This document shows, piece by piece, positions 27,293 through 36,727 of a stretch of 64,000 nucleotides of DNA. Position 1 is the stretch's first letter. Every line of letters starts with the position of its first letter. Below the pieces are notes generated by a model. The model saw nothing but the letters and a program-made list of their open reading frames with translations, had not been told where the DNA came from and made no database searches. The stretch is from Janthinobacterium sp. PAMC25594. GTDB taxonomy: Bacteria; Pseudomonadota; Gammaproteobacteria; Burkholderiales; Burkholderiaceae_D. The DNA is taken from positions 2,480,001 to 2,544,000 of the forward strand of contig NZ_CP080377.1 in assembly GCF_019443505.1 (NCBI RefSeq). The letters are read 5' to 3'. A program made the translations under genes and the position numbers.

Positions 27293-28468
27293 TTAATTCA
27301 TGACGTTGAGCTCTTCTGTGCGGCGCGGCGGGTAGGTTTCCCACTTGTTGCAGCCAGGGCAGTGCCAGTAAAACTGGCGTGCCTTGAAGCCGCAATGGCT
27401 GCACTGGTAGCGGGCCAGCTTCTGCGTGTAGCCGTGCACGAGGTTTTTCACCATCGACAGCTCGGACCAGATGGCGGCCGGCGCATCCATCATGCGCGCT
27501 TCCAGCAGTTTATCCAGGCCCAGCAGGGTCGGCGTGCGGCGCAGCTCGGCGCTGACCAGCTGCTTCGCCGCTTCCACGCCGTCGAGTTCGATCACGGCCT
27601 TGAAGACGACCTCGATCAAGTCGATCGACGACGCCTCTTCCAGGTAGGAGCGCAGCAGGTTGACGCCTTCCTGCGCGCGCCCCACCTTGGTGTAGCCATC
27701 CATCAGGCGCTGCGCCACCAGGGCCACGTGCGGCACGCTTTGCTGCTCCACGCGGCGCCAGGTGGTCAGCGCGCCTTCCACGTCGCCGCGCGCCAGCAGC
27801 ACGTCGCCCGTCAGGATGGTGGCGCGCACGCTCTTGCGGTCCGTCTGCAGGGCTTTTTCCAGCAACGGCATGGCTTCGTCCGGCTTCATGTGCACCAGCG
27901 CGTCATGCGCCAGTTCGCAATAAAACTGGGCGATTTCCTTCTGGCGCGCACCGGCGCCCGATTCCTGCAAGCCCACGGCCGCTTCGATGGCGCGCGGCCA
28001 TTCCTTTTCGCGCTGGTAAATTTCCAGCAGCGCGCGGCGCGCCTGGGCCGCATATTGCGTGTCGATCAGGCTGTTGAAGGTTTCCTCGGCCCGGTCCAGC
28101 AAGCCCGCCTTCAGGTAATCCATGCCCAGCTCGTAGGCGGCATGGCCCTGCTGTTCCAGCGGCAAGTCCGGGCGCGCCAACAAATTCTGGTGCACGCGGA
28201 TGGCGCGCTCCGTTTCGCCGCGGCGGCGGAACAGGTTGCCCAGCGCAAAGTGCATATCGGCCGATTCCGGGTCCAGCTTGACGACTTCGATGAAGGCATC
28301 GATGGCCTTGTCGTGCTGCTCATTGAGCAGGAAATTCAAGCCCTTGAAGTAATTGCGCGGCAGGCTGCGCGATTCGGACACCAGTTGATGAATGTCGACG
28401 CGCGCGGCAATCCAGCCCAGCGCGAAAAACACCGGGATACCCAATAGCCACCAGAGTTCAAAATCCAT
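27293..28468 (-). CDS. lapB: Lipopolysaccharide assembly protein B (TPR protein)
   Basis: A 391-residue inner-membrane-anchored protein: one N-terminal helix (residues 3-20), about nine tetratricopeptide repeats (e.g. ADMHFALGNLFRRRGETERAI), and a C-terminal rubredoxin-like zinc ribbon with paired CSHCGF and CPGCNKWET motifs. LapB/YciM recruits LpxC to the protease FtsH and so controls LPS synthesis. It lies 46 bases downstream of lapA on the same strand, the conserved arrangement. Confidence 0.95.
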   Translation of the reverse strand: MDFELWWLLGIPVFFALGWIAARVDIHQLVSESRSLPRNYFKGLNFLLNEQHDKAIDAFIEVVKLDPESADMHFALGNLFRRRGETERAIRVHQNLLARPDLPLEQQGHAAYELGMDYLKAGLLDRAEETFNSLIDTQYAAQARRALLEIYQREKEWPRAIEAAVGLQESGAGARQKEIAQFYCELAHDALVHMKPDEAMPLLEKALQTDRKSVRATILTGDVLLARGDVEGALTTWRRVEQQSVPHVALVAQRLMDGYTKVGRAQEGVNLLRSYLEEASSIDLIEVVFKAVIELDGVEAAKQLVSAELRRTPTLLGLDKLLEARMMDAPAAIWSELSMVKNLVHGYTQKLARYQCSHCGFKARQFYWHCPGCNKWETYPPRRTEELNVMN

Positions 28469-28514
28469 GCGATTGTTTTTATTCGAGTAAGAGAGATAGG
28501 AGCGACGGCGCCGC

Positions 28515-28817
28515 TTACTGCGCGCTCACGCTGTCCGGTTGCGGCTGGACATTGCTGGGCACGCCAACGGTTTGCAGCGCGGCAATGGTAGTTTTTTGCT
28601 TGCTCGCTTCGCGGCGGTGACGGAACACGGTCGGCGTCAGGGCCAATACGCCCAGGCTGGCGCCGGCGACAAAAAAGCCCAGCAGCATCAGGACCAGGGG
28701 GCCGCGAATTTCATAATTGAGGAAAACATGCAGGTCGACAACCTGCGCATTCTTCAGCGCAAAGCTGAAGAACAGGACGAAAAGAACACAGCCAACGATG
28801 GTGGAGATGATTTTCAT
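28515..28817 (-). CDS. lapA: LapA family membrane protein
   Basis: A 100-residue protein with two membrane helices (about residues 4-24 and 40-62) and a basic, coiled tail (RHRREASKQKTTIAAL), the LapA/DUF1049 pattern. The start at 28817 (MKIISTIVG) gives the family N-terminus; the frame extends seven codons further. It is cotranscribed with lapB. A terminator separates it from ihfB, so it should have its own promoter in 28818-28997. Confidence 0.88.
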   Translation of the reverse strand: MKIISTIVGCVLFVLFFSFALKNAQVVDLHVFLNYEIRGPLVLMLLGFFVAGASLGVLALTPTVFRHRREASKQKTTIAALQTVGVPSNVQPQPDSVSAQ

Positions 28818-28870
28818 CGATACGCCCAGAAAGTACAAAAAATGCCGTATGGCACAACCTCGGAATGCCT

Positions 28871-28976
28871 GGCAGAAGCGTAGCGAGCGTCAGTGATTTG
28901 TGGCCGAGAAGCGCAACCGTACTGAAGTACGGTGAGCATCGCAGACCGCAAAGCGCGACGCGCAGTAGCTTATGCC
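28871..28976. repeat. Structured ~106-bp inverted element in the lapA leader
   Basis: The outer arms GGCAGAAGC (28871-28879) and GCTTATGCC (28968-28976) pair with one mismatch. The core has a perfect 7-bp hairpin CCGTACT-ga-AGTACGG (28917-28932). It could be a mobile intergenic repeat or part of the lapAB leader RNA. Confidence 0.5.
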
Positions 28977-28997
28977 AAGTATTCTCAGCATATTAAC

Positions 28998-29034
28998 AAA
29001 AAAAAGCGGCATCCAAGGACGCCGCTCTTTATTT
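28998..29034 (-). terminator. Rho-independent terminator of the rpsA-ihfB transcript
   Basis: On the minus strand the stem AGCGGC/GCCGCT closes a 10-base loop and runs directly into eight T. It lies about 25 bases past the ihfB stop. Confidence 0.85.
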
Positions 29035-29053
29035 TCCGCCTTCCAGCAGACGA

Positions 29054-29359
29054 TTAATCCTCGATGATCGGTTGTCCGACCATCGCGTCCACCCGCTCGC
29101 GCAACTGTTTGCCCGGTTTGAAGTGAGGCACCCGTTTTTCAGGAACCATCACCTTGTCGCCGGATTTCGGGTTGCGACCGATGCGCGGGGGCCTGCTGTT
29201 CAGGGCAAAACTGCCAAAACCGCGGATCTCGATACGCTGACCGGTCGCCAGGGCGTTGGTCATCGCATCGAGAATGGTCTTGACGGCATACTCCGCATCT
29301 TTCGCCACCAGCTGAGAATAACGCTCAGCGAGGCGGTTGATCAGCTCGGACTTTGTCAT
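29054..29359 (-). CDS. ihfB: Integration host factor subunit beta
   Basis: A 101-residue HU/IHF-family DNA-bending protein. [12 protein letters not shown] is the IhfB N-terminus; the DNA-binding arm carries the conserved [15 protein letters not shown] with the intercalating Pro, and [19 protein letters not shown] closes the protein. It forms a heterodimer with IhfA, which is not in the window. It lies 17 bases after rpsA, a widely conserved pair. Confidence 0.96.
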   Translation of the reverse strand: MTKSELINRLAERYSQLVAKDAEYAVKTILDAMTNALATGQRIEIRGFGSFALNSRPPRIGRNPKSGDKVMVPEKRVPHFKPGKQLRERVDAMVGQPIIED

Positions 29360-29376
29360 CTGCCGTATCCGCAGTC

Positions 29377-31089
29377 TTAGTTCTTGTTATCGAACTTAGC
29401 TTTCAACAAGGCGCCCAGGCTGGTGGTGCCCGAAGCTGCGTTGTTGTCGGTAGCTGCCATCTTCTGCATGGCTTCCTGGGTTTCCACGTTGTCTTTCGCT
29501 TTGATCGACAGTTGGATACCACGGGCTTTGCGGTCGATGTTCAACACCATGGCTTCGACGGTATCGCCGACTTTCAGGTGCGTACCAGCATCTTCAACGC
29601 GGTCGCGCGAGATTTCGGAAGCGCGCAGGTAGCCTTCAACTTCTTCGGACAGTTGGATCACGGCGCCTTTAGGCTCAACCGATTTAACGGTGCCGGTTAC
29701 CAGCGAGCCTTTGTCGTTCATGGCTGCGAAGTTGTTGAATGGGTCACCTTCCAGTTGCTTGACGCCCAGGGAAACGCGCTCGCGCTCAACATCGATGGCC
29801 AGAACGATGGCTTCCAGTTCGTCACCTTTCTTGAAGCGACGCACGGCTTCTTCGCCGGTTTCGGTCCAGGACAGGTCGGACAGGTGCACCAGACCGTCGA
29901 TGTTGCCGGCCAGGCCGATGAACACGCCGAAGTCGGTGATCGATTTGATCGCGCCGCGGACTTTATCGCCCTTCTTGTGGGTAACGCCAAAGTCATCCCA
30001 AGGGTTGGCTTTGCACTGTTTCATACCCAGCGAGATACGACGACGCTCTTCGTCGATTTCCAGAACCATCACTTCTACTTCGTCGCCCAGTTGGACAACT
30101 TTGTTAGGAGCAACGTTTTTGTTCGTCCAGTCCATTTCGGAAACGTGTACCAGACCTTCGATACCCTGTTCCACTTCAACGAACGCGCCGTAGTCGGTCA
30201 GGTTCGTTACTTTACCGAACAGACGGGTGCTTTGTGGGTAACGACGGGACAGACCGGTCCAAGGATCGTCGCCCAGTTGTTTCACGCCCAGCGAAACACG
30301 GTTTTTCTCTTGATCGTATTTCAGGACTTTGGCGGTGATTTCCTGGCCAACCGTCAGGACTTCCGACGGGTGACGTACACGGCGCCATGCCAGGTCGGTA
30401 ATGTGCAGCAAGCCATCGATACCGCCCAGATCCACGAACGCGCCGTAGTCGGTGATATTTTTGACGACGCCGGTCACGACCGTACCTTCTTTCAGCGTTT
30501 CCATCAGTTTCTGACGCTCTTCGCCCATCGAAGCTTCGATGACGGCGCGGCGGGACAGAACCACGTTGTTACGCTTGCGATCCAGCTTGATCACTTTGAA
30601 TTCGAGGGTTTTGCCTTCGAATGGGGTGGTGTCTTTGACAGGACGGGTATCAACCAGCGAGCCCGGCAGGAATGCGCGGATGCCGTTGGTCAACACGGTC
30701 AGACCGCCTTTGACTTTACCATTGACGGTACCGACGACGATTTCGCCCGATTCCATCGCTTTTTCCAGAGCCAGCCACGAAGCCAGACGCTTGGCTTTAT
30801 CGCGCGACAGGATGGTATCGCCGAAACCATTTTCCAGCGATTCGATCGCCACGGAAACGAAGTCGCCAACTTTGACTTCCAGTTCGCCGTGGTCGTTCTT
30901 GAATTCTTCGACAGGGATGAATGCTTCGGATTTGAGGCCAGCGTTCACGATCACGAAATTGTGGTCGAGGCGCACGACTTCAGCGGAAATAACTTCGCCG
31001 GAGCGCATATCTTGACGCGACAACGATTCCTCGAAGAGCGCAGCAAAACTTTCCATACCGGTAGATTCGTTAGTTGTAACAGTAGACAT
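29377..31089 (-). CDS. rpsA: 30S ribosomal protein S1
   Basis: A 570-residue protein with six S1/OB repeats; [22 protein letters not shown] and [21 protein letters not shown] are two of them. S1 binds mRNA and brings it to the ribosome. ATG 31089 (MSTVTTNES) is preferred over a GTG three codons upstream. No good Shine-Dalgarno sequence precedes it, as is usual for rpsA, whose product represses its own translation. Codons are biased as in highly expressed genes. Confidence 0.96.
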   Translation of the reverse strand: MSTVTTNESTGMESFAALFEESLSRQDMRSGEVISAEVVRLDHNFVIVNAGLKSEAFIPVEEFKNDHGELEVKVGDFVSVAIESLENGFGDTILSRDKAKRLASWLALEKAMESGEIVVGTVNGKVKGGLTVLTNGIRAFLPGSLVDTRPVKDTTPFEGKTLEFKVIKLDRKRNNVVLSRRAVIEASMGEERQKLMETLKEGTVVTGVVKNITDYGAFVDLGGIDGLLHITDLAWRRVRHPSEVLTVGQEITAKVLKYDQEKNRVSLGVKQLGDDPWTGLSRRYPQSTRLFGKVTNLTDYGAFVEVEQGIEGLVHVSEMDWTNKNVAPNKVVQLGDEVEVMVLEIDEERRRISLGMKQCKANPWDDFGVTHKKGDKVRGAIKSITDFGVFIGLAGNIDGLVHLSDLSWTETGEEAVRRFKKGDELEAIVLAIDVERERVSLGVKQLEGDPFNNFAAMNDKGSLVTGTVKSVEPKGAVIQLSEEVEGYLRASEISRDRVEDAGTHLKVGDTVEAMVLNIDRKARGIQLSIKAKDNVETQEAMQKMAATDNNAASGTTSLGALLKAKFDNKN

Positions 31090-31207
31090 AGGGTTCACAC
31101 AGGTTATCCAGCAGAGATCGCACCATGCGACTTAAACTGGGTTAGGTTTTTGACACACCCGGACAGGCCAGGAGCCGTCAACGGGCACCACATAGCACAA
31201 CAACACG

Positions 31208-31876
31208 CTATTTTGCTGCAGCTGCATACCATTTCAACACGGTTTCGACGGCAACATCTGCCGTCATTTCCGACGTATCGAGGACATGCGCCCCTTCCGC
31301 GGGGACCAGCGGCGCAATCGCACGGTGAGTATCACGTTCGTCCCGCGCCTGCAAATCCATCAGAAGGTCTTCCATATTAGCAGAAAAACCCTTGTCTATC
31401 AATTGCTTGTAGCGCCGTTGCGCGCGCGCCTCGACGCTTGCCGTGAGGAACACCTTCAATTGGGCATGCGGGAAGATCACCGTGCCCATGTCGCGCCCGT
31501 CGGCCACCAGACCCGGCGTCCTGCGAAAACCCAGCTGCAAGCCCACGAGCGCATGGCGCACAGTTGGCAATACGGCAATTTTCGACGCCGTATTGCCCAC
31601 TTCTTCGGCACGGATCTGCTCGGTGACGTTTTCCTGCGCCAGCAAGATCTCGCCGCCCGCGAAATGGCAGGGCAGATGCTCGGCCAGCTTGGCCAGCGCG
31701 TGCTCGTCACGCAAGTCCGTGCCGCGGCGCAGCGCGCTCAAGGCCGTCAGGCGGTACAACGCGCCCGAGTCCAGGTAATGGAAACCCAGCTTGTCGGCCA
31801 CGCGATGGGCCACCGTGCCCTTGCCGGAAGCGGTGGGGCCGTCGATGGCGATGACTGGGATGTTGGAGGTTGGCAT
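31208..31876 (-). CDS. cmk: Cytidylate kinase
   Basis: A 222-residue nucleotide kinase converting CMP/dCMP to the diphosphates. The P-loop GPTASGKGT is at residues 13-21, LDSGALYRL near 35 marks the CMP-binding domain, and [13 protein letters not shown] near 125 and [13 protein letters not shown] near 180 are the family motifs. It lies between aroA and rpsA, the usual order. Confidence 0.95.
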   Translation of the reverse strand: MPTSNIPVIAIDGPTASGKGTVAHRVADKLGFHYLDSGALYRLTALSALRRGTDLRDEHALAKLAEHLPCHFAGGEILLAQENVTEQIRAEEVGNTASKIAVLPTVRHALVGLQLGFRRTPGLVADGRDMGTVIFPHAQLKVFLTASVEARAQRRYKQLIDKGFSANMEDLLMDLQARDERDTHRAIAPLVPAEGAHVLDTSEMTADVAVETVLKWYAAAAK

Positions 31877-31918
31877 TATTTTGTCACTTTAAAAAAACTA
31901 AACCCCAAGACAAGAGCT

Positions 31919-31945
31919 GGGGTCAGACCCGGCGGGTCTGACCCC
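31919..31945. repeat. 27-bp perfect palindrome (copy 2)
   Basis: The same arms as at 3792-3818 (GGGGTCAGACCCG and its reverse complement), here around a central G. It lies in the 83-base gap between aroA and cmk, inside the housekeeping block, and would be transcribed. Confidence 0.9.
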
Positions 31946-31959
31946 AAATTTGCCTTCGG

Positions 31960-33315
31960 TTAAATAAGACTGTCTTTGGCAATCCCCGCAAACGCGGCGA
32001 AATACTCGGGGAAGGTCTTGGCCACGCATTTCGGGTCGTTGATGCGCATGGCGTTGCCGCGGCGGGCGGCGCCATCGAGCGAGGCGAGCGAGAAGCACAT
32101 GGCCATGCGGTGGTCGTCATACGTGTCGATGGTCGCTGCGGCGATTGAGGCCGGTGGCGTCACGCGCAGGTAGTCGGCGCCCTCTTCCACTTCCGCGCCC
32201 AGCTTGCGCAATTCCGTTGCCATGGCGGTCAGGCGGTCCGTTTCCTTCACCCTCCAGCTGGCGATGTTGCGCAAGGTCGAGGTGCCGTCCGCGTACAGGG
32301 CGGCCACGGCGATCGTCATGGCCGCGTCGGGGATGTGATTAAAGTCCATGTCGACGGCTTTCAGCACGCCGTTCGAGCGCGCCTCGATCCAGTTCTCGCC
32401 CATGGTGATGGTGGCGCCCATTTGCTGCAAGGCTTCGACGAAGCGCACGTCGCCCTGGATGCTGTCGCGCCCCACGCCTTCCACGCGCACGGGACCGCCG
32501 CCGATGGCGCCGGCCGCCAGAAAATACGAGGCCGACGACGCGTCGCCTTCCACGTGGATCGTGCCCGGGCTTTGATAGTGCTGGCCCGGCTGCACGGTGA
32601 ACGACTGCCAGCCGTCATGCTCGACCGTCACGCCGAAGCGGCGCATCAGGTTCAGGGTAATTTCAATGTACGGCTTGGAGATCAATTCGCCCGTCACGTC
32701 GATGGTGACCGCGTGATCGCGCGCCATCAGCGGCGCCACCATCAGGAGGGCCGTCAAAAACTGGCTCGACACGTTGCCGCGCACGGCGATGCGCTGCGCG
32801 TGGATGTGGCCGCGGCGGATGCGCAGCGGCGGGAAGCCCTGCTCGCCCGTGTACTCGATCTGCGTGCCGACGGCGTTCAGCGCGTCGACCAGGTCGCCGA
32901 TCGGGCGCTCGTGCATGCGCGATACGCCTTGCAGCGTGTAGTCGCCGCCGATGACGGCCAGCGCCGCCGTCAGCGGGCGGATCGCCGTGCCGGCGTTGCC
33001 CATGAACAGGTCCGCCGCGTGGTGCGGGAACACGCCGCCGCAGCCTTCCACGTGATGCACCTGGTGCGCCGTGGCCGGGTCGCCGATGAGTTCATCCTGC
33101 GTCCATTTGACGCCCAGCGACGTCAGGGCAGTCAGCATGACGAAGGTGTCGTCGGAGGCGAGCAGGTCGATGATCTTCGTCGTGCCCCTGGCCAGCGCGG
33201 CCAGCAGCAGCACGCGGTTGGAAATGCTTTTCGAGCCGGGCAAACGCACCGTGCCTTCGGCATGCATCACCGGCTTCAAATCGATATGGTGGGGGTAGTG
33301 CTTGGTCTGGGTCAT
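31960..33315 (-). CDS. aroA: 3-phosphoshikimate 1-carboxyvinyltransferase (EPSP synthase)
   Basis: A 451-residue enzyme adding PEP to shikimate 3-phosphate. [18 protein letters not shown] near residue 25 and [17 protein letters not shown] near 104 are the substrate-binding signatures, and a late [17 protein letters not shown] is typical. It is shared by phenylalanine, tyrosine and tryptophan synthesis and sits with tyrA, hisC and pheA. The gap to tyrA is 18 bases. Confidence 0.96.
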   Translation of the reverse strand: MTQTKHYPHHIDLKPVMHAEGTVRLPGSKSISNRVLLLAALARGTTKIIDLLASDDTFVMLTALTSLGVKWTQDELIGDPATAHQVHHVEGCGGVFPHHAADLFMGNAGTAIRPLTAALAVIGGDYTLQGVSRMHERPIGDLVDALNAVGTQIEYTGEQGFPPLRIRRGHIHAQRIAVRGNVSSQFLTALLMVAPLMARDHAVTIDVTGELISKPYIEITLNLMRRFGVTVEHDGWQSFTVQPGQHYQSPGTIHVEGDASSASYFLAAGAIGGGPVRVEGVGRDSIQGDVRFVEALQQMGATITMGENWIEARSNGVLKAVDMDFNHIPDAAMTIAVAALYADGTSTLRNIASWRVKETDRLTAMATELRKLGAEVEEGADYLRVTPPASIAAATIDTYDDHRMAMCFSLASLDGAARRGNAMRINDPKCVAKTFPEYFAAFAGIAKDSLI

Positions 33316-33333
33316 GCTGGAATCCTTGAGTAT

Positions 33334-34239
33334 TTATCGTGTGGGCGCGGCCGGCATTTCCGCCGTTTCAATCGCCTCGATCCATTGCTGGCGCGCGTGC
33401 TGGGCGTTCGCATACACGCCCTCGATGGCGGCGCCGTCATTCGCGGCCAGGTGGGCGCGCAAGGTCGTCAACTGCGCCAGGTAGGCGTCCAGTTCATGCA
33501 GCAGCGCCGGCTGGTTGGCCAGGCTGATGTCGCGCCACATTTCCGGCGATGAGCCGGCGATGCGCGTAAAGTCGCGAAAGCCGCTGGCCGCATATTGAAA
33601 CAGCAGGCCCGCGTGCGGCTTGTTGGCGATGTCGTCGACCAGCGCAAAGGCCAGCAAATGCGGCAGATGGCTGACGGCGGCAAACACCTTGTCATGCTCT
33701 TCGGGTGTCAAGGTATGCAGGATGGCGCCGCAGGCGCGCCACGCGGCCGCCACGCGTTCCACGTCGGCGGCGCTATTTTCCGCCAGCGGCGTGAGCACCA
33801 CTTTCTTGCCTTGATATAGATCGATGATGGCCGCATCGGGGCCATTCGTCTCGCGCCCCGCGATCGGGTGGCCGGGCACGAATTGCCCGACTTTTCCACC
33901 GAGCGCCGCGCGCGCGGCCGCCACCACATCGCTTTTCGTGCTGCCCGCGTCGGTGACGACGGTGGCAGGTTGCAGATGCGGCGCGATGGACGCCAGGATG
34001 GCGCCCGTCTGCGCCACGGGCGCGGCGACCAGCACCAGGTCGGCGTCAAGCAAGGCATCGGCCATGTCGCCGCCGATTTCGTCGATGATGCCCAGTTCGA
34101 GCGCGCGCGCCATCGAGGCCGGCGAGCGGCCCATGCCGACCACGGTGCCGACCGCACCCGCGTGTTTCAAGGCGCGCGCGAACGAGCCGCCGATCAGGCC
34201 TACGCCGAAGATGACGATTTTATTCAGTGCAGGCGTCAT
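33334..34239 (-). CDS. tyrA: Prephenate (arogenate) dehydrogenase
   Basis: A 301-residue NAD(P)-dependent enzyme of tyrosine synthesis. The Rossmann motif FGVGLIGGSFARALK is at residues 10-24; the catalytic region has HPIAGRETNG near 118 and LTPEEHDKVFAAVSHLPHLLA near 180. There is no fused chorismate mutase or ACT domain. It lies 4 bases after hisC. Confidence 0.94.
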   Translation of the reverse strand: MTPALNKIVIFGVGLIGGSFARALKHAGAVGTVVGMGRSPASMARALELGIIDEIGGDMADALLDADLVLVAAPVAQTGAILASIAPHLQPATVVTDAGSTKSDVVAAARAALGGKVGQFVPGHPIAGRETNGPDAAIIDLYQGKKVVLTPLAENSAADVERVAAAWRACGAILHTLTPEEHDKVFAAVSHLPHLLAFALVDDIANKPHAGLLFQYAASGFRDFTRIAGSSPEMWRDISLANQPALLHELDAYLAQLTTLRAHLAANDGAAIEGVYANAQHARQQWIEAIETAEMPAAPTR

Positions 34240-34243
34240 ATCG

Positions 34244-35350
34244 TCAGGCCAGCGCTTTCGTCAGCGCGGCGATGAAGATGGCGTTTTCCTGCGGCAGGCC
34301 GATGGAAATGCGCAGCCATTGCGGCAAGCCGTAGCTGCCGACGGGACGCACGATCACGCCCTGCTGGAGCAGCGCCAGGTTGACTCGCGCGCCCGCTTCG
34401 TCATCGTCGCCCACTTTCACCAGCACGAAATTGCCGTGCGACGGCACGAATTCCAGGCCCAGTTGCGTGAACGCTTCGGTGAACTGCTGGTAGCCGGCCG
34501 CGTTGTTGCGCGCGCTTTGCTCGAGGAAGGCCTTGTCGTTCAGGGCGGCAATCGCCGCCGCCTGCGCCAGCGAGTTGACATTGAAAGGCTGGCGGATGCG
34601 GTTCATCAGGTCCGTCAGCACCGGCTGGGCGATGGCGAAGCCGATGCGCAGGCCGGCCAGGCCGTAGGCCTTCGACAGGGTGCGCGAGACCACCAGGTTC
34701 GGATACTGGCGTACCCACGCCGTCGATTCGTACTGCTCGTCGGCCGACAGGAATTCGTTGTAGGCTTCATCCAGCACGACGACGACGTGCGCCGGTACTT
34801 TCTTAAGGAAGGCTTCCAGCTGCGCGGCCGTCAGGAAAGTGCCGGTCGGGTTGTTCGGGTTGGCGATGAAGATCAAGCGCGTATCGTCGGCAATCGCCGC
34901 CGCCATGGCATCGAGGTCATGGCCGTAGGCTTGCGCCGGCACGACGATGTGGCGCGCACCCAGGCCTTGCGTGGCCAGCGCGTACACGGCAAACGAATAC
35001 TGCGAGTAGACCACGGATTGACCATGCTGCACGAACGCGTGCGCGGCGATTTCCAGGATGTCGTTGCTGCCATTGCCCAGGGTGATCCAGTCGGCCGGCA
35101 CGTCGTAGCGCTTGGACAGCACGGCTTTCAAGTCGAAGCCGTTGGCGTCCGGGTAGCGGCCCAGGTCATCGATGGCGGCGAGCATCGCCTGCTTCGCCGA
35201 TTCCGGCATGCCGTACGGGTTTTCATTCGACGCCAGCTTGACGATGGCTGCCTCGTCGAGGCCGAATTCGCGCGCGACTTCCGCGATCGGTTTGCCGCTC
35301 TGGTAAGGGGCGATGGCGCGGACGTATTCTGGACCGATATTTTTAGACAT
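34244..35350 (-). CDS. hisC: Histidinol-phosphate aminotransferase
   Basis: A 368-residue class-II PLP aminotransferase. LASNENPYGMP near residue 38, FIANPNNPTGT near 162, and the PLP lysine in SRTLSKAYGLAGLRIGF near 225. In this gene order the enzyme may also transaminate aromatic 2-oxo acids, which would explain its place between pheA and tyrA; that is inference. A repeat array separates it from pheA. Confidence 0.94.
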   Translation of the reverse strand: MSKNIGPEYVRAIAPYQSGKPIAEVAREFGLDEAAIVKLASNENPYGMPESAKQAMLAAIDDLGRYPDANGFDLKAVLSKRYDVPADWITLGNGSNDILEIAAHAFVQHGQSVVYSQYSFAVYALATQGLGARHIVVPAQAYGHDLDAMAAAIADDTRLIFIANPNNPTGTFLTAAQLEAFLKKVPAHVVVVLDEAYNEFLSADEQYESTAWVRQYPNLVVSRTLSKAYGLAGLRIGFAIAQPVLTDLMNRIRQPFNVNSLAQAAAIAALNDKAFLEQSARNNAAGYQQFTEAFTQLGLEFVPSHGNFVLVKVGDDDEAGARVNLALLQQGVIVRPVGSYGLPQWLRISIGLPQENAIFIAALTKALA

Positions 35351-35394
35351 GGTGTTCTTTAAAAGTTGGTGAATGATTAGGCTGGTGGCTGTTG

Positions 35395-35561
35395 TTGGGT
35401 TACGCTGCGCTAACCCAAGCTACAGCCTACCGTGGTTGTTTGTTGGGTTACGCTGCGCTAACCCAAGCTACAGCCTACCGTGGTTGTTTGTTGGGTTACG
35501 CTGCGCTAACCCAACCTACGGCTTATTGTAGGTCGGATTAGGCCGCAGGCCGTAATCCGAC
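35395..35561. repeat. REP/BIME-like array between pheA and hisC
   Basis: Three tandem units with an exact 48-base period begin at 35395, 35443 and 35491. Each holds the hairpin TTGGGTTA-cgctgcgc-TAACCCAA followed by CTAC. A fourth element (35528-35561) in the opposite orientation reads GTAG-GTCGGATTA ... TAATCCGAC. The GTAG heads of the third and fourth elements face each other, as in bacterial interspersed mosaic elements moved by RAYT transposases. Confidence 0.85.
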
Positions 35562-35574
35562 ACCACCGTCGGCG

Positions 35575-36645
35575 TCACAGACTGACCGGATACGACCCCA
35601 GCACCTTGAAAAACGCCGCATTGCTCTGCAGCTCGGCCAGCGCCTGGGCGACGGCAGCGTCGTGCACATGGCCTTCCACATCGACATAGAAATAATACTC
35701 CCAGCTGCCCATGCGCGCCGGGCGCGACTCGAAGCGCGTCATCGACACGCCGTGCTTGGCCAGGGGCGCGAGCAACTGGTACACGGCGCCAGCCTTGTTC
35801 GGCACGGCCAGCACCAGCGAGGTCTGGTCCTTGCCCGACGGCGCCGTCTGCAAGGTGCCCACGACGGCGAAGCGCGTGCGGTTGTGCGGGTCGTCCTGGA
35901 TATGGCCCTTGACCACGCCCAGCTTGTACTGCGCGCCCGCCAGCTCGCTGGCAATGGCCGCCACCGTGCCATCTTCGCCGGCCAGGCGCGCCGCCTCGGC
36001 GTTCGAGGCCACGGCGCGGCGCTCGACGTGCGGATAATTCTGGTTCAGCCACACCTGGCACTGCGCCAGCGCCTGCGAATGGGCACAAATGGCGGTGACG
36101 CCATCCATGTTGCCGCTCTTCGTCATCAGGCTGTGGTGCACGGCAATGGCGACTTCACCGCTGATGATGAGACTGGTCTGCAGCATCATGTCCAGGGTGC
36201 GGTTGACGGCGCCTTCCGAGGAATTCTCGATCGGCACGACGCCAAAGTCCGCCGTTCCCGCCTCGGCGGAGCGGAACACTTCGTCGATGGACGCGCACGG
36301 CAAGCCTTCGACGGCGCTGCCGAACTGCTGGTACACGGCCTGTTCGCTGAAGGTGCCGGCCGGGCCAAGATACGCCACGGTGACGCGCTTTTCCAGCGAG
36401 CGGCAGGACGACATGATTTCGCGGAAGATGGTCTGCACTTCGCGGTCGCCCATGGGGCCGGGATTGCGCTCGGCCACGCCGCGCAGCACTTGCGCTTCGC
36501 GCTCGGGACGGAACACGGGCGCCTGCGTCTCGGCCTTCACGTGGCCCACCTGCTGGGCGATTTGCGCGCGGCGATTCAGCAATTCGAGGATTTGCGCGTC
36601 GATCGCATCGATCTGTTCGCGCAGCGGTTTCAATTTATCGGTCAT
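35575..36645 (-). CDS. pheA: Bifunctional chorismate mutase / prephenate dehydratase
   Basis: A 356-residue enzyme of phenylalanine synthesis. An AroQ chorismate mutase domain covers residues 3-90 (LREQIDAIDAQILELLNRRA). The dehydratase domain starts at VAYLGPAGTFSEQAV near 96, with the catalytic TRF of NRTRFAVVG near 265. A C-terminal ACT domain holds FESRPARMGSWEYYF, the phenylalanine feedback site. ATG 36645 gives the normal length; the frame extends 32 codons further with GC-rich, unlike sequence. Confidence 0.95.
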   Translation of the reverse strand: MTDKLKPLREQIDAIDAQILELLNRRAQIAQQVGHVKAETQAPVFRPEREAQVLRGVAERNPGPMGDREVQTIFREIMSSCRSLEKRVTVAYLGPAGTFSEQAVYQQFGSAVEGLPCASIDEVFRSAEAGTADFGVVPIENSSEGAVNRTLDMMLQTSLIISGEVAIAVHHSLMTKSGNMDGVTAICAHSQALAQCQVWLNQNYPHVERRAVASNAEAARLAGEDGTVAAIASELAGAQYKLGVVKGHIQDDPHNRTRFAVVGTLQTAPSGKDQTSLVLAVPNKAGAVYQLLAPLAKHGVSMTRFESRPARMGSWEYYFYVDVEGHVHDAAVAQALAELQSNAAFFKVLGSYPVSL

Positions 36646-36727
36646 GGTTGTTTGTTTCGTCAGCTGTACTTCAATCATGGCCGCGCGGCCTGCGCCGGCG
36701 GCGGGCCGGCGCGGTCGTCTAGGCGAC

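Noticed and set aside
25868..28447. Plus-strand frame of 859 residues
   Set aside because: Antisense shadow of ugd and lapB in GC-rich sequence; His/Arg/Gln-rich with no domain.
29353..31380. Plus-strand frame of 675 residues opposite rpsA
   Set aside because: Shadow frame made possible by the codon bias of rpsA.
35395..35519. 48-base direct repeats considered as a CRISPR array
   Set aside because: Repeats are contiguous with no unique spacers, and the units are palindromic REP elements; no cas genes.
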